Shown one piece after another: positions 1 to 8,909 of a stretch of DNA of 64,000 bases. Positions within the stretch are counted from its first letter, which is position 1. The number at the start of each line of letters is the position of its first letter. The notes beneath the pieces are model-generated. The model was given only the letters and a program-made list of their open reading frames with translations. It was not told the DNA's origin and did no database searches. The translations under genes were made by a program, and so were the position numbers. Source of the DNA: Rivularia sp. PCC 7116 (lineage in GTDB: Bacteria > Cyanobacteriota > Cyanobacteriia > Cyanobacteriales > Nostocaceae); assembly GCF_000316665.1 (NCBI RefSeq), contig NC_019678.1, positions 62,001-126,000 of the forward strand. The letters are read 5' to 3'.

Positions 1-580
1 AGCGCAAATTTATAGCGAATCTGGAGATTTTACTCTCAAGGAAGTTGCCGAAGGTATTTCTCAAAAGCTGATTCGTCGTCATCCACATGTGTTTGGTGAT
101 GTTTCGGTGCAGAATGTTGATGAGGTAAAGCAAAATTGGGAAGATATCAAGGCTGCGGAGAAAGGCGAAACTGTTGCAGAAACTCAAAAGCTGAGCAATA
201 AGCTCTTCGGCTATACTCGCAAGCTGCCACCGTTAATGGCAACGATGAAAATGTCTAAAAAAGCTGCTGATGTAGGCTTTGAATGGGATGATATCGATGG
301 TGTTTGGGAAAAGTACGAGGAAGAATTAGGAGAATTCAAACAGGCTTTAGCTGAAGAAACACCCGAAAGACAGCAAGAGGAATTAGGAGATTTACTGTTT
401 ACTCTGCTTCAGTTAGCACGATGGAACAATTTAGATCCTAGTGAAGCCTTACAAGGAACAAACAAACGATTTATTCAGCGATTTCAAAAAATGGAAAATT
501 TTGCCGAGCGTCCGCTTTCGGAATATAGCTTGGTAGAATTAGAAGAACTTTGGCAGCAGGCTAAGAAGGAATTGAAATAA
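1..580 (+). CDS. mazG: MazG nucleoside triphosphate pyrophosphohydrolase, 3' part
   Basis: The reading frame is already open at the first bases of the window (frame of base 2), so the N-terminal part lies outside; a GTG near base 89 is internal, not the start. MazG hydrolyses (d)NTPs to the monophosphate and pyrophosphate. The visible part carries the RRHPHVFGD segment that links the two MazG repeats, followed by the C-terminal all-alpha repeat with the metal-binding acidic pattern KYEEELGEF and, further on, EELGDLLFTL. The C-terminus is complete (KKELK, TAA stop). The downstream CRISPR leader begins right after the stop, with no operon partner in view. The family assignment is firm; full length and start cannot be judged. 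Confidence 0.9.
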   Translation, partial: AQIYSESGDFTLKEVAEGISQKLIRRHPHVFGDVSVQNVDEVKQNWEDIKAAEKGETVAETQKLSNKLFGYTRKLPPLMATMKMSKKAADVGFEWDDIDGVWEKYEEELGEFKQALAEETPERQQEELGDLLFTLLQLARWNNLDPSEALQGTNKRFIQRFQKMENFAERPLSEYSLVELEELWQQAKKELK

Positions 581-890
581 AGCTCAAATTCTTACTGAGC
601 AAGGGTTTAATATGTGTAATTTCAAGTACTGTTTGATTCGGTTTGCGCGGATGGGTAACTGTTTGAAATGCTTACTTTAATTTTTCGCTGAAACTCCTTT
701 TGAGTAAGGGTTTCAGGCAATATGGCGAAAATCGCATCCGCGCAATCCCTCAAACCCTCTGTGTGTAAAGGTTTCAGCCTTTTTTTATCTTACTGTAGTT
801 TGCGTATCAATCGCTCAAATGCTATATTTTATTTCATCCGCGAAACCGTACCTTGAAAACCAAATAGGAAAAGGCTTCCAATATGCCGCA
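581..890 (+). promoter_or_regulatory. Probable CRISPR leader
   Basis: This non-coding stretch lies on the side of the array opposite the degenerate terminal repeat, which is where a leader belongs. It contains several short direct and inverted motifs (GCGCGGATGGGT against CGCATCCGCGCAA; AGTAAGGGTTTCAGGC and GTAAAGGTTTCAGCC; AACCGTACCTTGAAAACC close to the first repeat). Leader function and transcription start are inferred from position only; no -10/-35 pair can be assigned with confidence. Confidence 0.55.
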
Positions 891-1339
891 GTTGAAATCA
901 ACTTAAATCCCTATTAGGGATTGAAACCTTAAGTAGTATTAATTCTGAGAAAAATTCAATAGTTGAAATCAACTTAAATCCCTATTAGGGATTGAAACCC
1001 AATGACAAAAATATATGACTAAATATAAGAAAGTTGAAATCAACTTAAATCCCTATTAGGGATTGAAACATTTAATATATATGGGAAAATCCCGCTTCTA
1101 GAGGTTGAAATCAACTTAAATCCCTATTAGGGATTGAAACAGAAGGCTTTAATCGAATGGAAATTCCGGATATTGTTGAAATCAACTTAAATCCCTATTA
1201 GGGATTGAAACTATAGAAAAAACCAAGATAATCATCAGCCAAGTCCTGTTGAAATCAACTTAAATCCCTATTAGGGATTGAAACTTTCAATAATTTGCAT
1301 AAGCCTAACTAATTGATTGTTGAAATCAACTCAAATCTT
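891..1339 (+). CRISPR. Small CRISPR array, six intact 37-nt repeats plus one broken repeat
   Basis: Six identical 37-nt repeats start at 891, 962, 1033, 1104, 1175 and 1248. Each starts GTTGAAATCAACTTAAATCC and ends CTATTAGGGATTGAAAC. Spacers are 34, 34, 34, 34, 36 and 34 nt. A seventh copy at 1319 keeps only about the first 19 nt (with T to C at position 14) and then runs into a hairpin-rich repeat. The repeat contains an inverted repeat AATCCCT-ATT-AGGGATT. Its 3' end ATTGAAAC is the usual 8-nt crRNA handle, so transcription is expected left to right, with the leader on the left. No cas gene lies in the window, so the subtype cannot be assigned; the array must use Cas proteins encoded elsewhere. 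Confidence 0.97.
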
Positions 1340-1354
1340 GCACTATCCTCGACA

Positions 1355-1516
1355 CCGCCTTGGAATAAATTCCCAGGCTCATAAACAAAGTCTGATAAAT
1401 CAGACTAGGCAAGGCTTTTAGTGCGTTTCAACGCGCTTGGTATATCAGCCTTGAAATTGATTTATCTGCGTTCACGCGGAGCGTGCGGGCTAGAAAGCCT
1501 CCGGCTTACAAGGCGG
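1355..1516. repeat. Multi-hairpin intergenic repeat element
   Basis: The element is bounded by the inverted repeat CCGCCTTG / CAAGGCGG and packed with small perfect hairpins: GGAATAAATTCC, AGTCTGATAAATCAGACT, GCGTTTCAACGC, CACGCGGAGCGTG and AAGCCTCCGGCTT. It resembles the palindromic interspersed repeats common between genes of filamentous cyanobacteria. It starts about 15 bases after the point where the last CRISPR repeat loses its match. No coding potential is seen. Confidence 0.6.
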
Positions 1517-1594
1517 TTATTCGGGTTTAACGACAATGGTGGAAGATTTGAATTAAGTATTCAAACATGAGATAACTTTGCCGAAATTTGTAAA

Positions 1595-2005
1595 TTAAGG
1601 CGATTTATAACTTGCTATTCTTAAAATCAATTCTCCTTGGTTGGGGTTTTTTGTAAATACAAATGCTCCTGTCTCTTTCTCACCTCTCGATAAAAATTCT
1701 ATTTGCTGCTCTCCTGTTTCTTCTACTTTTCCGTTGAGACGTAATTCTGCTATTACCTGTACGGAAGCTGCTGTTTCTTCACCTTTATTAATTACCTCGA
1801 AATGTACATAATATTGTTCGTTAACTTTTCGCAGGGGTTTATTATTGGTGACAACAAGGGCTGGTGGTTTTTGTGCTGGCTGTTTTATCCAGGTGAAGCT
1901 GACTAAACCTATAACTCCGAGAAGTATGGATGAAGCGATGCAGAATGTTGCCCATTCAGCTATTGTACGTTTTTGCTCTTGCTTATCTTGTTTGGGTTGA
2001 CTCAT
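1595..2005 (-). CDS. TIGR02588 family protein
   Basis: A 136-residue protein of unknown function that matches the TIGR02588 family, known as the second gene of a two-gene unit with TIGR02587. It has a charged N-terminus, one membrane segment at about residues 18-38 (ASSILLGVIGLVSFTWI), and then a soluble domain that looks like an immunoglobulin-like beta fold (YYVHFEVINKGEETAASVQV, GKVEETGEQQIEFLSRGEKE). The frame stays open further upstream, but the start chosen is the ATG of MSQPKQDK because it overlaps the stop of the upstream gene by ATGA, the classic translational-coupling arrangement. The topology suggests a single-pass membrane protein with an extracytoplasmic domain. Confidence 0.8.
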   Translation of the reverse strand: MSQPKQDKQEQKRTIAEWATFCIASSILLGVIGLVSFTWIKQPAQKPPALVVTNNKPLRKVNEQYYVHFEVINKGEETAASVQVIAELRLNGKVEETGEQQIEFLSRGEKETGAFVFTKNPNQGELILRIASYKSP

Positions 2006-2919
2006 ATTGCCAACCTTCCAGCAGCACCACCAATGGTTGTTGGCAATCCTAATATAATGCTGTGTTCTAACCAAATTGTCCAAGGATCGCTCCAAGCTAA
2101 TTTTTGAAAAAACCACAGCATTATAGCGGCTGAAATTAAGGATACTAGGTAGCAAATCATGGTTTCGCTAAATGGTTTCTGAAATATACCTTGGTGTTGT
2201 CTGCGTTTTTCTTGGGCTGAGAAACCGGCTTGAAATACAATTGCGTAGGAAATTAATAAGGAAATGGCAATAATTGCCAAAAGCCAAGGCTCGGATACTG
2301 CTGCTGCCAGGGTTGCAATTTCATCGGTTGGTGCAATGTTGAAACCGATAACTGTTGCACCAATTAAGGTTGCGCTTAAATCGGTGAAGGTGGGGTTATT
2401 ATCAACTAAATCGTTTTGACTGCTAGTTCTATTATCTGGTGGATTGTTTCCGTTTTCACCTAAAAGTTGGTTGGCTAATGCAACTCCCAAACTAAAGGGT
2501 ACGCTTTCAAAAATAATTTTACCTAATGCTTCTTTGAGGGAAACTCCCGCAGATAATTCCTGTAGTAGCAATAACATAAAAGCCGAACAAACTAAGCCGA
2601 TTCCCATTGCTTCTACTGTTTCTGTAATTGCTTGATAACGACGACTGAAACGTTTGGGTTTGCGGAAACCTTCTGTACGCATAAGTAGATAAACAACAAT
2701 AAATGTTAATAACAGTGCCATTAACATCATCTCTGGTGTTGCAGATGAGCCTATCCACCATACTTCCATCGTGTAAAGCAGGGGAATGCCAAACAGAAAG
2801 CCCCCACAGCCGCCTCTTACGATGTCGTTTATCTCGCTTTTCCAAGGATTTTTTTGACGTTTTCTTTTGGTGTTGTTTTTATATTTGGCGCAGATTCTTC
2901 TTCGCGATTTAAATTTCAT
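2002..2919 (-). CDS. TIGR02587 family multi-pass membrane protein
   Basis: A 305-residue integral membrane protein of the TIGR02587 family, for which about seven membrane spans and an obligate pairing with TIGR02588 are described. A very basic N-terminus (KFKSRRRICAKYKNNTKRKR) is followed by hydrophobic segments around FLFGIPLLYTMEVWW, MMLMALLLTFIVVYLL, GLVCSAFMLLLL, PWLLAIIAISLLISYAIV and ICYLVSLISAAIMLWFF. It is first in the operon and its TGA overlaps the ATG of the partner gene. No catalytic motif is recognisable. Function is unknown; the invariant pairing suggests the two proteins form one membrane complex. Confidence 0.82.
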   Translation of the reverse strand: MKFKSRRRICAKYKNNTKRKRQKNPWKSEINDIVRGGCGGFLFGIPLLYTMEVWWIGSSATPEMMLMALLLTFIVVYLLMRTEGFRKPKRFSRRYQAITETVEAMGIGLVCSAFMLLLLQELSAGVSLKEALGKIIFESVPFSLGVALANQLLGENGNNPPDNRTSSQNDLVDNNPTFTDLSATLIGATVIGFNIAPTDEIATLAAAVSEPWLLAIIAISLLISYAIVFQAGFSAQEKRRQHQGIFQKPFSETMICYLVSLISAAIMLWFFQKLAWSDPWTIWLEHSIILGLPTTIGGAAGRLAI

Positions 2920-3328
2920 CTACAAAACTGTTTGATTTTATAAAATCACCGCTTGATACAATTATGCGAACTATAACTGCTATAAAATTGAAGTTTAAAG
3001 TTAAGAAAAGTTTATTAAGCGATTATTATTATATTATCATCGATGGTTCTGTGTTCAAGCTTTAAGTAACGTGGAACGACAAAAATGAGTTTTCAAAGCT
3101 ATAAATAAATAAAATTATGGCTGTAAATTCTGCTTCCCAAAACGATTTTTAATAAGTCATTTTTTAGTTAAATAAAAGATATCATACTAACATTGTAATC
3201 TACTAGGCAGATATTAATTATAGTTGTCGCTTTTTAATTCATTTTTTTGTTGATACAAATTATTCTGAATTGGCAGTTTTTATTTGTAAAATAGTTAGTA
3301 GGCAATAATATTAATTATGCCAAATGTA

Positions 3329-3481
3329 AGAGGATGTTTGGAAAGTCTTAGATAATACCACAAATCTTTAGATCCCCCTAAATTCCCCTTTCAAAAGGGG
3401 GACTTTAACCCCCCTTTTTAAGGGGGGAAGGTGGGATAATCCGGCAAACGGAATAAAAATCATACTTTTAAAACATCCTCT
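3329..3481. mobile_element. MITE-like element with 18-bp terminal inverted repeats
   Basis: The ends read AGAGGATGTTTGGAAAGT and ACTTTTAAAACATCCTCT; the reverse complement of the second matches the first at 16 of 18 positions. The interior holds a long hairpin made of GATCCCCCTAAATTCCCC and GGGGGACTT / CCCCCCTTTTTAAGGGGGG tracts, a form widespread in cyanobacterial genomes. It has no ORF, so it would need a transposase in trans. It sits in the 0.66-kb gap between the TIGR02587 gene and the lipoprotein gene; nothing else was recognised in that gap. Confidence 0.7.
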
Positions 3482-3580
3482 AAAGTGCAAGAATATTGAA
3501 TCAATCGATATGAATACATTTGGTTTAATTAAATAGCCTTCAAATGATGTAATTAATTTGATTTGTTAACTATTATATTC

Positions 3581-3904
3581 ATGCCTAAATTGACTAAACT
3601 ATTTCTAGTTATTAGTTGCTTTATTGTTATTTTACTGAATGGCTGTACGCCTAATAAAGAAAATAATTGGACGCATAAATTTTCTCGTATCTTTAGGGAT
3701 GATTACAGAGTTACTTTGTATTCTGGAGGAAAAGCTGTTAGAGAGTGGCAGCTAAAACACAGTAATGTTAATTATGAAAAAAACGATGATGGTTGGTTTT
3801 TTTCTTGTCAAAAACATCTTGTTGTTATCAGAGGCGAAGAGATTGTAATTGAACCGTTAGCTTATTCGCAGCAACAAGTAGAGAATCCGATTATTTGTAA
3901 TTGA
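3581..3904 (+). CDS. Small putative lipoprotein
   Basis: A 107-residue protein starting at the ATG of MPKLTKLF; a TTG six codons upstream is less likely. It has a lipoprotein signal peptide: basic residues, a hydrophobic core LFLVISCFIVILL and a lipobox LNGC with Cys at about residue 22. The mature part (about 85 residues) is polar, with two further cysteines in FFSCQK and PIICN that could form a disulfide. The family is not recognised. A good hairpin terminator follows, so it appears to be monocistronic. Confidence 0.65.
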   Translation: MPKLTKLFLVISCFIVILLNGCTPNKENNWTHKFSRIFRDDYRVTLYSGGKAVREWQLKHSNVNYEKNDDGWFFSCQKHLVVIRGEEIVIEPLAYSQQQVENPIICN

Positions 3905-3956
3905 TAGATAGATTATACATGGCGGAAAATGAGAAACAATTAAATGTTGAATTAAA

Positions 3957-3985
3957 AACCCAGCTTAGAAAAAAGCCGGGTTTTT
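3957..3985 (+). terminator. Rho-independent terminator after the lipoprotein gene
   Basis: The stem AACCCAGCTT / AAGCCGGGTT, with one mismatch, is closed by an A-rich loop and followed by TTTTT. It lies about 50 bases beyond the stop codon of the lipoprotein gene. Confidence 0.75.
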
Positions 3986-4143
3986 AAGCTTTAAGTGCTT
4001 TTTTGCAGCTAACATAGGGTTAATTCAAAATATAAGCCGATAACGGATAATACTTAAGTAACTTTTCCTAAATTATTAACCTTTTTGTGGTTAAACATAA
4101 TTTTAATTTGTAAAATACAATTTTTGATATTCAAGAATAATTT

Positions 4144-4626
4144 TTAATAGCTATACTCGCGAATTTTACTTAACTCTAACCAAGTGCGATCGCCAACTAT
4201 TCCGTCTGGGGCTAATCCGGTACGCTGTTGCAAATCTTTAATCGCATTTTCGGTTACGATACCAAAATAACCGGTAATTGCAGATTGAAAAAAACCAGAC
4301 CACAAAAGCCTTTCCTGAATTTTTTCAACTAATTCCCCTTGACTGCGCTTTTGTAAGACAGGCATATCTACCGGCGCACCTTTATACAAAGACAGCCAAG
4401 TATTTTCATCAACTATGCCGTCTTCAGCTAAAAACATCCAGTACTCAAAGCAGTTAACTGCGGCTGTCGTTTGGGGTCCAAAGATACCATCAATTTCACC
4501 GCAATAACATCGCCAATGCTTTAATAATTTTTGTAATTCTAGTACTGCTTGTCCAGAAGAACCTTGGGTTAATACAGGTTTATTTAGCTGGCTTTTAACG
4601 CTATGAAAGTTAGAAATAGAAGTCAT
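4144..4626 (-). CDS. Tandem peptidoglycan-binding domain protein
   Basis: A 160-residue protein made of two peptidoglycan-binding (PG_binding_1) repeats. The first is at about residues 17-85 (GSSGQAVLELQKLLKHWRCY, GEIDGIFGPQTTAAVNCFEY, DGIVDENTWLSL). The second is at about 90-155 (LVEKIQERLLWSGFF, ITGYFGIVTENAIKDLQQ, GLAPDGIVGDRTWLEL). No signal peptide or catalytic domain is seen, so export and enzyme partner are unclear. It probably binds cell-wall glycan or serves as a spare targeting module. It stands alone, with about 0.24 kb of AT-rich DNA downstream and 0.7 kb of non-coding DNA upstream. Confidence 0.85.
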   Translation of the reverse strand: MTSISNFHSVKSQLNKPVLTQGSSGQAVLELQKLLKHWRCYCGEIDGIFGPQTTAAVNCFEYWMFLAEDGIVDENTWLSLYKGAPVDMPVLQKRSQGELVEKIQERLLWSGFFQSAITGYFGIVTENAIKDLQQRTGLAPDGIVGDRTWLELSKIREYSY

Positions 4627-4959
4627 GATAGTTGGAGGTGGTGGTTGATTGATTAGTAGGAAAATAACTGTATTTTATGCCTACAGCTTTAGTTGAGAAG
4701 ATATAAAAGCTAACTATAAGAATAAATTTATTTTTCAGTTCTCGATACTAATTTAAAAATTAGCTAAATTGCGAAAATATTTGCATCCTGTAATGCAGGC
4801 ATCTAGTCTGCGGCTTGTATAAAAATTAGATACGCAACAGCTTATTAGAAAATGGGGAACATAATTTTTAAGGAATTTTTCATAAACTCTATTTAACGTT
4901 AAGAGAATGAATCGTAGCCTTTGTATTGATAGCTGCTAACTGTTAACTGCCAATTTTTT

Positions 4960-5195
4960 TAACTAAACATATGGGTTGAATTCCCCACCGTTCAAAGGTG
5001 AAAGATTCCTCCCACGCTCCGGGTGAATGGGTTGGGGCGGCGTGTCGGCGGACAGACTATTCTTTGTGCCGAACCGCCTTGTTCAAATCCCCATCACAAT
5101 TCCAAGCTTCTTCGGTTCTTCCTTCGTTTAATATTGATTTCAACAGGAAAAGCTACAGAAGCGAGTTCAAGCATTCCGGATGGTGCCGATAATTT
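4960..5195. other. GC-rich island of unknown origin upstream of proA
   Basis: Between the peptidoglycan-binding gene and proA (about 0.73 kb without a firm gene) this segment is clearly richer in G+C than its AT-rich flanks. A 64-codon ORF opens on the plus strand (MKDSSHAPGEWVGAACRRTD), but it has no ribosome binding site and does not look like a known domain. The CCACGCTCC motif and the atypical composition suggest the decayed end of a mobile element, perhaps the right end of an IS200/IS605-type element. This is a guess. Confidence 0.3.
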
Positions 5196-5355
5196 TTTTT
5201 GAGAGACCAAAAATACCTATTTACACAATAGAGTACTAATCGACAATTGCTTTTCAACCATTAAAAACATTTATACTTAATGCTTGATAGTTGATTATTA
5301 ATATTTCCCGTTCGCAGTTAGGATTAAAGATAAGACTGCGTTTTCGGGCATTACT

Positions 5356-6666
5356 ATGACAGTTCTCATTCATAATTCCGATTTAATTCTGACTGCTAAA
5401 CAAACTCGACTTGCAGCTATGAAGCTAGCGGTGTTGTCTACTGCTGCAAAAAATGAAGCTATTGAAGCTATTGCTGTTGCACTGCTATCAGCACAGGATG
5501 AAATAATTCAAGCAAATATTTCAGATTGTGAAGCTGCTACGAGTGAAGGAATTGCTAAGCCACTTTACAAGCGCTTGCAGTTAGACGAGCATAAATTAAG
5601 AGATAATATTGCTGGGGTAAGGGATATAGGTAAACTTTCCGACCCTGTTGGTAATATTCAAATTCATCGTAAACTAGATACTGGTTTGATTCTCAAGCGT
5701 GTTAGTTGTCCCTTGGGAGTTTTGGGAGTGATTTTTGAAGCACGTCCGGAAGCGGCGATTCAAATTGCCTCTTTGGCGATAAAATCGGGAAATGGTGTAA
5801 TCCTCAAAGGTGGAAAAGAAGCGATTCGTTCTTGCGAAGCTATAGTTAAAGCTATTAAACAAGGATTATCCAAAACTACAGTCGATCCAGATGCGGTACA
5901 GTTATTAACCACTAGAGAAGAAACTTTAGAATTATTGAAGTTGGATAAATATGTAGATTTGATTATTCCTAGAGGCTCTAATTCTTTCGTGCAGTTTGTC
6001 CAGCAAAATACTTCTATTCCGGTATTGGGACATGCTGACGGCATTTGTCATTTATATATCGATAAATCCGCAGACATGCAAAAAGCGGTAGATATTACAG
6101 TAGATGCTAAAACTCACTATCCAGCAGCTTGTAATGCAATCGAAACATTGCTGGTTGATCGAGATATCGCATCAACTTTTCTACCCAAAGCTGCACAAGC
6201 TTTACAAAAATTAAACGTCGAATTGCGAGGAGACGAAGCAACCCAAGCAATTTTACCCAACATCGTACCGGCAACAGAAGCAGATTGGGAAACAGAATAC
6301 AGCGATTTAATATTGTCAATCAAAATTGTTGATTCTTTACCCGAAGCAATTAGCCATATTAACGAATACGGTTCTAAACATACCGACGCAATCGTTACCG
6401 AAAATATAGAAGCAGCAGAAAACTTTTTATCCTTAGTTGATGCAGCAGGCGTTTACCACAATTGTTCCACCCGTTTCGCAGACGGTTTCCGTTACGGATT
6501 TGGTGCAGAAGTCGGAATCAGTACCCAGCAAATACCACCCAGAGGACCAGTTGGTTTAGAAGGCTTAGTAACCTATAAATATAAAATGACAGGTAACGGT
6601 CATGTTGCAAGTAGCTATACCGGTGAAGATGCCAAGCCTTTCTTGCATAAAGATTTATTACAGTGA
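5356..6666 (+). CDS. proA: Glutamate-5-semialdehyde dehydrogenase (gamma-glutamyl phosphate reductase)
   Basis: ProA reduces gamma-glutamyl phosphate to glutamate-5-semialdehyde with NADPH, the second step of proline synthesis. The 436-residue length is typical. Visible features are the nucleotide-binding region [20 protein letters not shown], the [14 protein letters not shown] segment, IIPRGSN, and the catalytic cysteine in [12 protein letters not shown] (Cys259), plus [10 protein letters not shown] near the C-terminus. The start is the ATG giving MTVLIHNSD. ProB is not in the window. The last codon CAG and the TGA stop already belong to an AGTGAAC-type tandem repeat. Confidence 0.95.
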   Translation: MTVLIHNSDLILTAKQTRLAAMKLAVLSTAAKNEAIEAIAVALLSAQDEIIQANISDCEAATSEGIAKPLYKRLQLDEHKLRDNIAGVRDIGKLSDPVGNIQIHRKLDTGLILKRVSCPLGVLGVIFEARPEAAIQIASLAIKSGNGVILKGGKEAIRSCEAIVKAIKQGLSKTTVDPDAVQLLTTREETLELLKLDKYVDLIIPRGSNSFVQFVQQNTSIPVLGHADGICHLYIDKSADMQKAVDITVDAKTHYPAACNAIETLLVDRDIASTFLPKAAQALQKLNVELRGDEATQAILPNIVPATEADWETEYSDLILSIKIVDSLPEAISHINEYGSKHTDAIVTENIEAAENFLSLVDAAGVYHNCSTRFADGFRYGFGAEVGISTQQIPPRGPVGLEGLVTYKYKMTGNGHVASSYTGEDAKPFLHKDLLQ

Positions 6667-6806
6667 ACAGTGAGCAGTGAGCAGTGAGCAGTTAACAGTG
6701 AACAGTGAGCAGTTAGCAGTTAACAGTTACCCATTACCAATTACCAATTACCAATTACCAATTACCAATTCCCAATTACCAATTACCAATGCCCAATTCC
6801 CAATTA
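6661..6806. repeat. STRR tract: AGTGAAC/AGTGAGC then CCAATTA heptamers
   Basis: Two adjoining 7-bp-period arrays: about eight units of CAGTGAA/CAGTGAG/CAGTTAA followed by about ten of CCAATTA/CCAATTC. This is the short tandemly repeated repetitive DNA typical of heterocystous cyanobacteria. The first units contain the proA stop codon. Confidence 0.9.
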
Positions 6807-7104
6807 TCGATATTAAAAGAAAAAGGCGAGAAATAAGTGAAATTACTCTTACTTCCCGCTTCAAACATCACCTTGAGCATATTTTCGATTGACAGACTTT
6901 GATAGTTTTTTTAGCACCCTGAACTAAGCTAAGTAGACTTATTAATTTGAATAATAATTCAGAAAAAGTCTTGCAGGTTGCCACTTTGGCAAAGTGGTAA
7001 TAAATAAACGATAAAGACAGATGTAGAAAGTATGGCGGCGTTAAACTGCGTAAAATACATATGTTTGAAATCTCATTGGATGTGTTATTACTACAAGCCT
7101 ATTT

Positions 7105-7168
7105 TTAAAACGGTGCGTTAGATACGAAACATATATATTTTTCACTTACCGCGTCGTAACACACCCTA
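7105..7168. repeat. Palindromic GGTGCGTTA...TAACACACC repeat
   Basis: An imperfect inverted repeat, GGTGCGTTA at the left and TAACACACCCTA at the right, lying just after the menF stop. The same termini recur near 21.26 kb, so this is a dispersed element. It may help terminate the menF transcript. The remaining 0.3 kb back to the STRR tract shows nothing else. Confidence 0.55.
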
Positions 7169-7183
7169 TAGATTTTTCAATGC

Positions 7184-8605
7184 TTAAGTTAAAGCTTTTA
7201 GAAGTGCTTGTAGTTTCAGTTGAATTTCTGCAAATTCTTTTTGTGGATCTGAACCCGGTACGATGCCCGCACCTGCATAAAGCAAAGATGATTTAGTCGA
7301 AGTATCAATCAGCGCCGAGCGGATTCCTACAACAAACTCACAGTTACCTTCGGCATCTATCCAACCCAAGGGGGCGGCATATAAGCCCCTCTCGAAACTT
7401 TCATAACGACGAATTTCTTGACAAGCAACTTCTGGCGCAACACCGGCGACTGCTGGAGTTGGATGTAGTTGGGAAACTATTTGTAAGGGATGCACGTTAC
7501 GGGGCACTTTGGCAATGATTGGTGTCCACAAATGCTGGATATTTGATAGTTGCCGCAGTCTGGGTGTGGAAACTTGGGGTAATAAACCGAGGCTGAGTAA
7601 CTTTTGAGTAATAAAATCAATTACTAGGGAATGTTCGTGTCTTTCTTTTTGACTGTTGAGCAGAAGATTAGCTTTTTTTGCATCTTCTGCTGGTGTTTTG
7701 CCTCTGGCGGCGCTTCCAGCTAGAGCATCCGTATTTAACTTTTGATTGCGAATTGCAATTAATGTTTCTGGAGAGGCACCGATAAAATTTTGTCCTTTGC
7801 CGTTACTTGTAGAGAATACGCAGCAGTTAGGATGCAGTTGTCGTAGATTATTTAAAGATTTGAATAAGTTTAATGGAGTACTTGATTGAATGTTGAGAGC
7901 ATCTGCCAATACAATTTTACTATAAGTACCCTTACGAATATCTTCTAAAGCCGATAAGACCGATCGCTGGAATTTACTAGATTTCGTAATTGAATTTTTA
8001 ATAAATTGAGGTTGAGAATTATCTAAATCGACAGCATCGTATTTTAAAAGGTTGATTGATGTAATTTTTTGCCATAAAATTTTTAACGTCTTTTCTATGT
8101 TTAAATCCGCATCAATTTTAATATTTGCTCTTAATATACAGCATTTTTCTTTTCGAGTCACCTGCCATTTAGGTAAAAAAACAGTAGCGGGAAAAAAAGG
8201 ATAGTTTTCCTGAAGATTTGTATCAAAAAAACTAAAACTGCAAAAAAATAGTGGTTGGGAGAAAGAATGATTTACATTGCAAAAATTAATTATTTTGCCT
8301 AGATTATATTTAATAAACTTTTCGGCTTGAATAAAACGCTCTTTTCCTTCAATGTGAAATTTTGTTACTGCATCAATGGCAGCAATGGCTTCTTCTTTGC
8401 TTGGGTTTTCCCAATAAAAATTAAGTTTATTTGATGCACTAAGTTTCTGGAAGACAACCAAAGGGTCTACCGAGTCAATTTCTAAACCAATACTAGCTAT
8501 TTGTGTGCAATTATTCTTAATACAATATGCTCGTTTTTTTACAAGAAATTGGTATAGCTCCTTATTGTATACAAAAAACTCGGCAGAACATGGTGAAACT
8601 GTCAT
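7184..8605 (-). CDS. menF: Isochorismate synthase (phylloquinone pathway)
   Basis: Converts chorismate to isochorismate, the entry step of phylloquinone synthesis. The 473-residue protein has a weakly conserved N-terminal half and a C-terminal chorismate-binding domain with the family landmarks ASPETLIAI, DALAGSAARGKTPAEDA, KERHEHSLVIDFI, LHPTPAVAGVAP, FERGLYAAPLGWIDAEGNCE and YAGAGIVPGSDPQKEFAE. Isochorismate synthase is preferred over salicylate or anthranilate synthase because the gene faces menA-menC-menE. It is transcribed divergently from menA across about 0.3 kb that must hold both promoters. Confidence 0.92.
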   Translation of the reverse strand: MTVSPCSAEFFVYNKELYQFLVKKRAYCIKNNCTQIASIGLEIDSVDPLVVFQKLSASNKLNFYWENPSKEEAIAAIDAVTKFHIEGKERFIQAEKFIKYNLGKIINFCNVNHSFSQPLFFCSFSFFDTNLQENYPFFPATVFLPKWQVTRKEKCCILRANIKIDADLNIEKTLKILWQKITSINLLKYDAVDLDNSQPQFIKNSITKSSKFQRSVLSALEDIRKGTYSKIVLADALNIQSSTPLNLFKSLNNLRQLHPNCCVFSTSNGKGQNFIGASPETLIAIRNQKLNTDALAGSAARGKTPAEDAKKANLLLNSQKERHEHSLVIDFITQKLLSLGLLPQVSTPRLRQLSNIQHLWTPIIAKVPRNVHPLQIVSQLHPTPAVAGVAPEVACQEIRRYESFERGLYAAPLGWIDAEGNCEFVVGIRSALIDTSTKSSLLYAGAGIVPGSDPQKEFAEIQLKLQALLKALT

Positions 8606-8909
8606 GGATCTAAAAATAGTAAATTTTTTTGAAGTTCTCTTCCTAAAGCATCATGAATCGTGGTCGTATTTCTACAGGTAGCACATTCAGATGCTGTTTT
8701 ACCAGCAGCGTGAAGGCAGGTTCATCAAAGTTGATGGCAAAACCTTTATTACTGCTTCGAGTCTAGATTTTACAGGAGCTTTCGCTGTAAATACACCCCT
8801 GACATACAAGGGATGTACGAAACTTAGACTATGGGAAACAGAGGTTATGATGGATGCGCTTGCGGCTTTGTGCCGATGGAAAATTTAGCAATTTTATTGA
8901 TTGCGACTG
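8606..8909. other. Divergent menF/menA intergenic region
   Basis: About 300 bases between two divergent phylloquinone genes. A 65-codon plus-strand ORF runs through it but resembles no protein. Promoters for both directions are expected here; no convincing -10/-35 pair or operator was picked out. Confidence 0.4.
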
